Shown here: positions 63,791 through 64,000 of the stretch, piece after piece
Numbering within the stretch: the first letter of the stretch is position 1
Layout of the letters: each line of letters opens with the position of its first letter
Source of the DNA: Komagataeibacter diospyri
GTDB taxonomy: Bacteria > Pseudomonadota > Alphaproteobacteria > Acetobacterales > Acetobacteraceae
DNA: 64,000 nucleotides
Direction: 5' to 3'
Assembly: GCF_006538165.1 (NCBI RefSeq)
Contig: NZ_BDLU01000050.1
Coordinates: forward strand, 37,210 to 101,209
Notes under the pieces: generated by a model
Databases searched by the model: none
What the model saw: only the letters and a program-made list of their open reading frames with translations
Told to the model about the DNA's origin: nothing
Made by a program: the position numbers and the translations under genes

Positions 63791-63870
63791 AAATAACCTG
63801 TTGATAAAAAATAACAAAATTTGGGATACTGTCCTGTTTTAAAAAGGAGGCGTTCCCTGAAGCTTTTTGG
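63791..63870. repeat. Palindromic interspersed repeat, copy 9, cut by an IS element
   Basis: Preceded by the flank AATAACCTGTTGATAAAAAA shared with copy 3. The left end (AAATTTGGGATACTG) is diverged, the middle arm AAAAAGGAGGCGTTCC and GAAGCTTTTTGG follow, then the element stops at about 63869 where the IS sequence begins. Confidence 0.6.
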
Positions 63871-63883
63871 GGCCTGTTGGGAA

Positions 63884-64000
63884 TTATCTTGAATTGATGA
63901 TTGCGCCAACGAGATAGATCATGGCTTCGAATGATCTGTCTGTTTTTTCGCTGCGCATGGCGATGCGCTTGAACTCCTTGAGCTTGCAGAAGAAGTTCTT
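63884..64000 (-). mobile_element. IS5-family transposase, C-terminal end (continues beyond the window)
   Basis: On the minus strand the last 38 codons read KNFFCKLKEFKRIAMRSEKT, then DRSFEAMIYLVGAIINSR and a TAA stop at 63886-63884. This is the conserved DDE-transposase tail of IS5-group elements (RIAMRSxKTDxSF...A). The IS end is probably at about 63869-63871 (GGGGCCTGTTGGGAATT). The rest of the element lies right of the window. The piece is too short to name the IS. Confidence 0.85.

Overview
This window is chromosomal DNA of a high-GC alphaproteobacterium. It is most likely an acetic acid bacterium of the Komagataeibacter/Gluconacetobacter type. That assignment is an inference from the protein families, the gene order rho / mnmE-mnmG-rsmG-parA-parB, the alphaproteobacterial trpBA-accD-folC cluster, a ChvI-type regulator, an IS5-family transposase end and the many sugar-linked genes. 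No rRNA is present, so the species cannot be fixed.

Layout. 1-5 kb: a ChvI-like response regulator cut by the left edge, then the heat-shock chaperone genes grpE, dnaK and dnaJ. grpE and dnaK each have a clear RpoH-type promoter with the same 15-base gap. 5-8.2 kb: dapB, metK, trmB. 8.3-20 kb: an accessory metabolic stretch with an SDR, a DedA protein, an S9 peptidase, two sugar:H+ symporters, SelO, a 3-hydroxyisobutyryl-CoA hydrolase, a flavin reductase, a Zur-like regulator and two unrecognised proteins. 20-24.5 kb: trpB-trpA-accD-folC on the minus strand. 24.6-29 kb: corA, an outer-membrane barrel protein and rho. 29-36.2 kb: qor, an MGMT-like gene, then mnmE-mnmG-rsmG-parA-parB with two perfect parS sites lying inside mnmE and rsmG (the chromosome partition locus), then tRNA-Lys. 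36.5-46 kb: a class I amidotransferase, two pseudouridine synthases, rsmD, ftsK, an uncharacterised PLP-fold enzyme paired with a histidine phosphatase, a small secreted-protein candidate and tadA. 46-53.5 kb: DegP-type protease, folD plus a short MetF-like protein, a Nudix hydrolase, an MFS transporter, a LOG-family protein, tRNA-Pro and a GT2 glycosyltransferase. 53.6-61.5 kb: a very long trehalase with Pro/Ala-rich flanks, tldD, and an overlapping M20 peptidase-pdxA-pdxJ operon. 61.4-64 kb: an AT-richer stretch with a GtrII-like membrane glucosyltransferase, ending in the C-terminus of an IS5-type transposase.

Many genes sit in tight, translationally overlapping operons (ATGA or GTGA junctions at mnmG/rsmG, parA/parB, trpB/trpA, puuD-like/rluB, ftsK/rluA, folD/metF-like, pdxA/pdxJ). 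The most striking non-coding signal is a family of about ten copies of a 75-base element with inverted ends and two internal hairpins. It is scattered through intergenic regions, mostly where genes converge, and one copy is interrupted by the IS element at the right edge. The best candidates for undescribed biology are this repeat family, the PLP enzyme/histidine phosphatase pair, and a 45-residue secreted protein with its own promoter and ribosome binding site.
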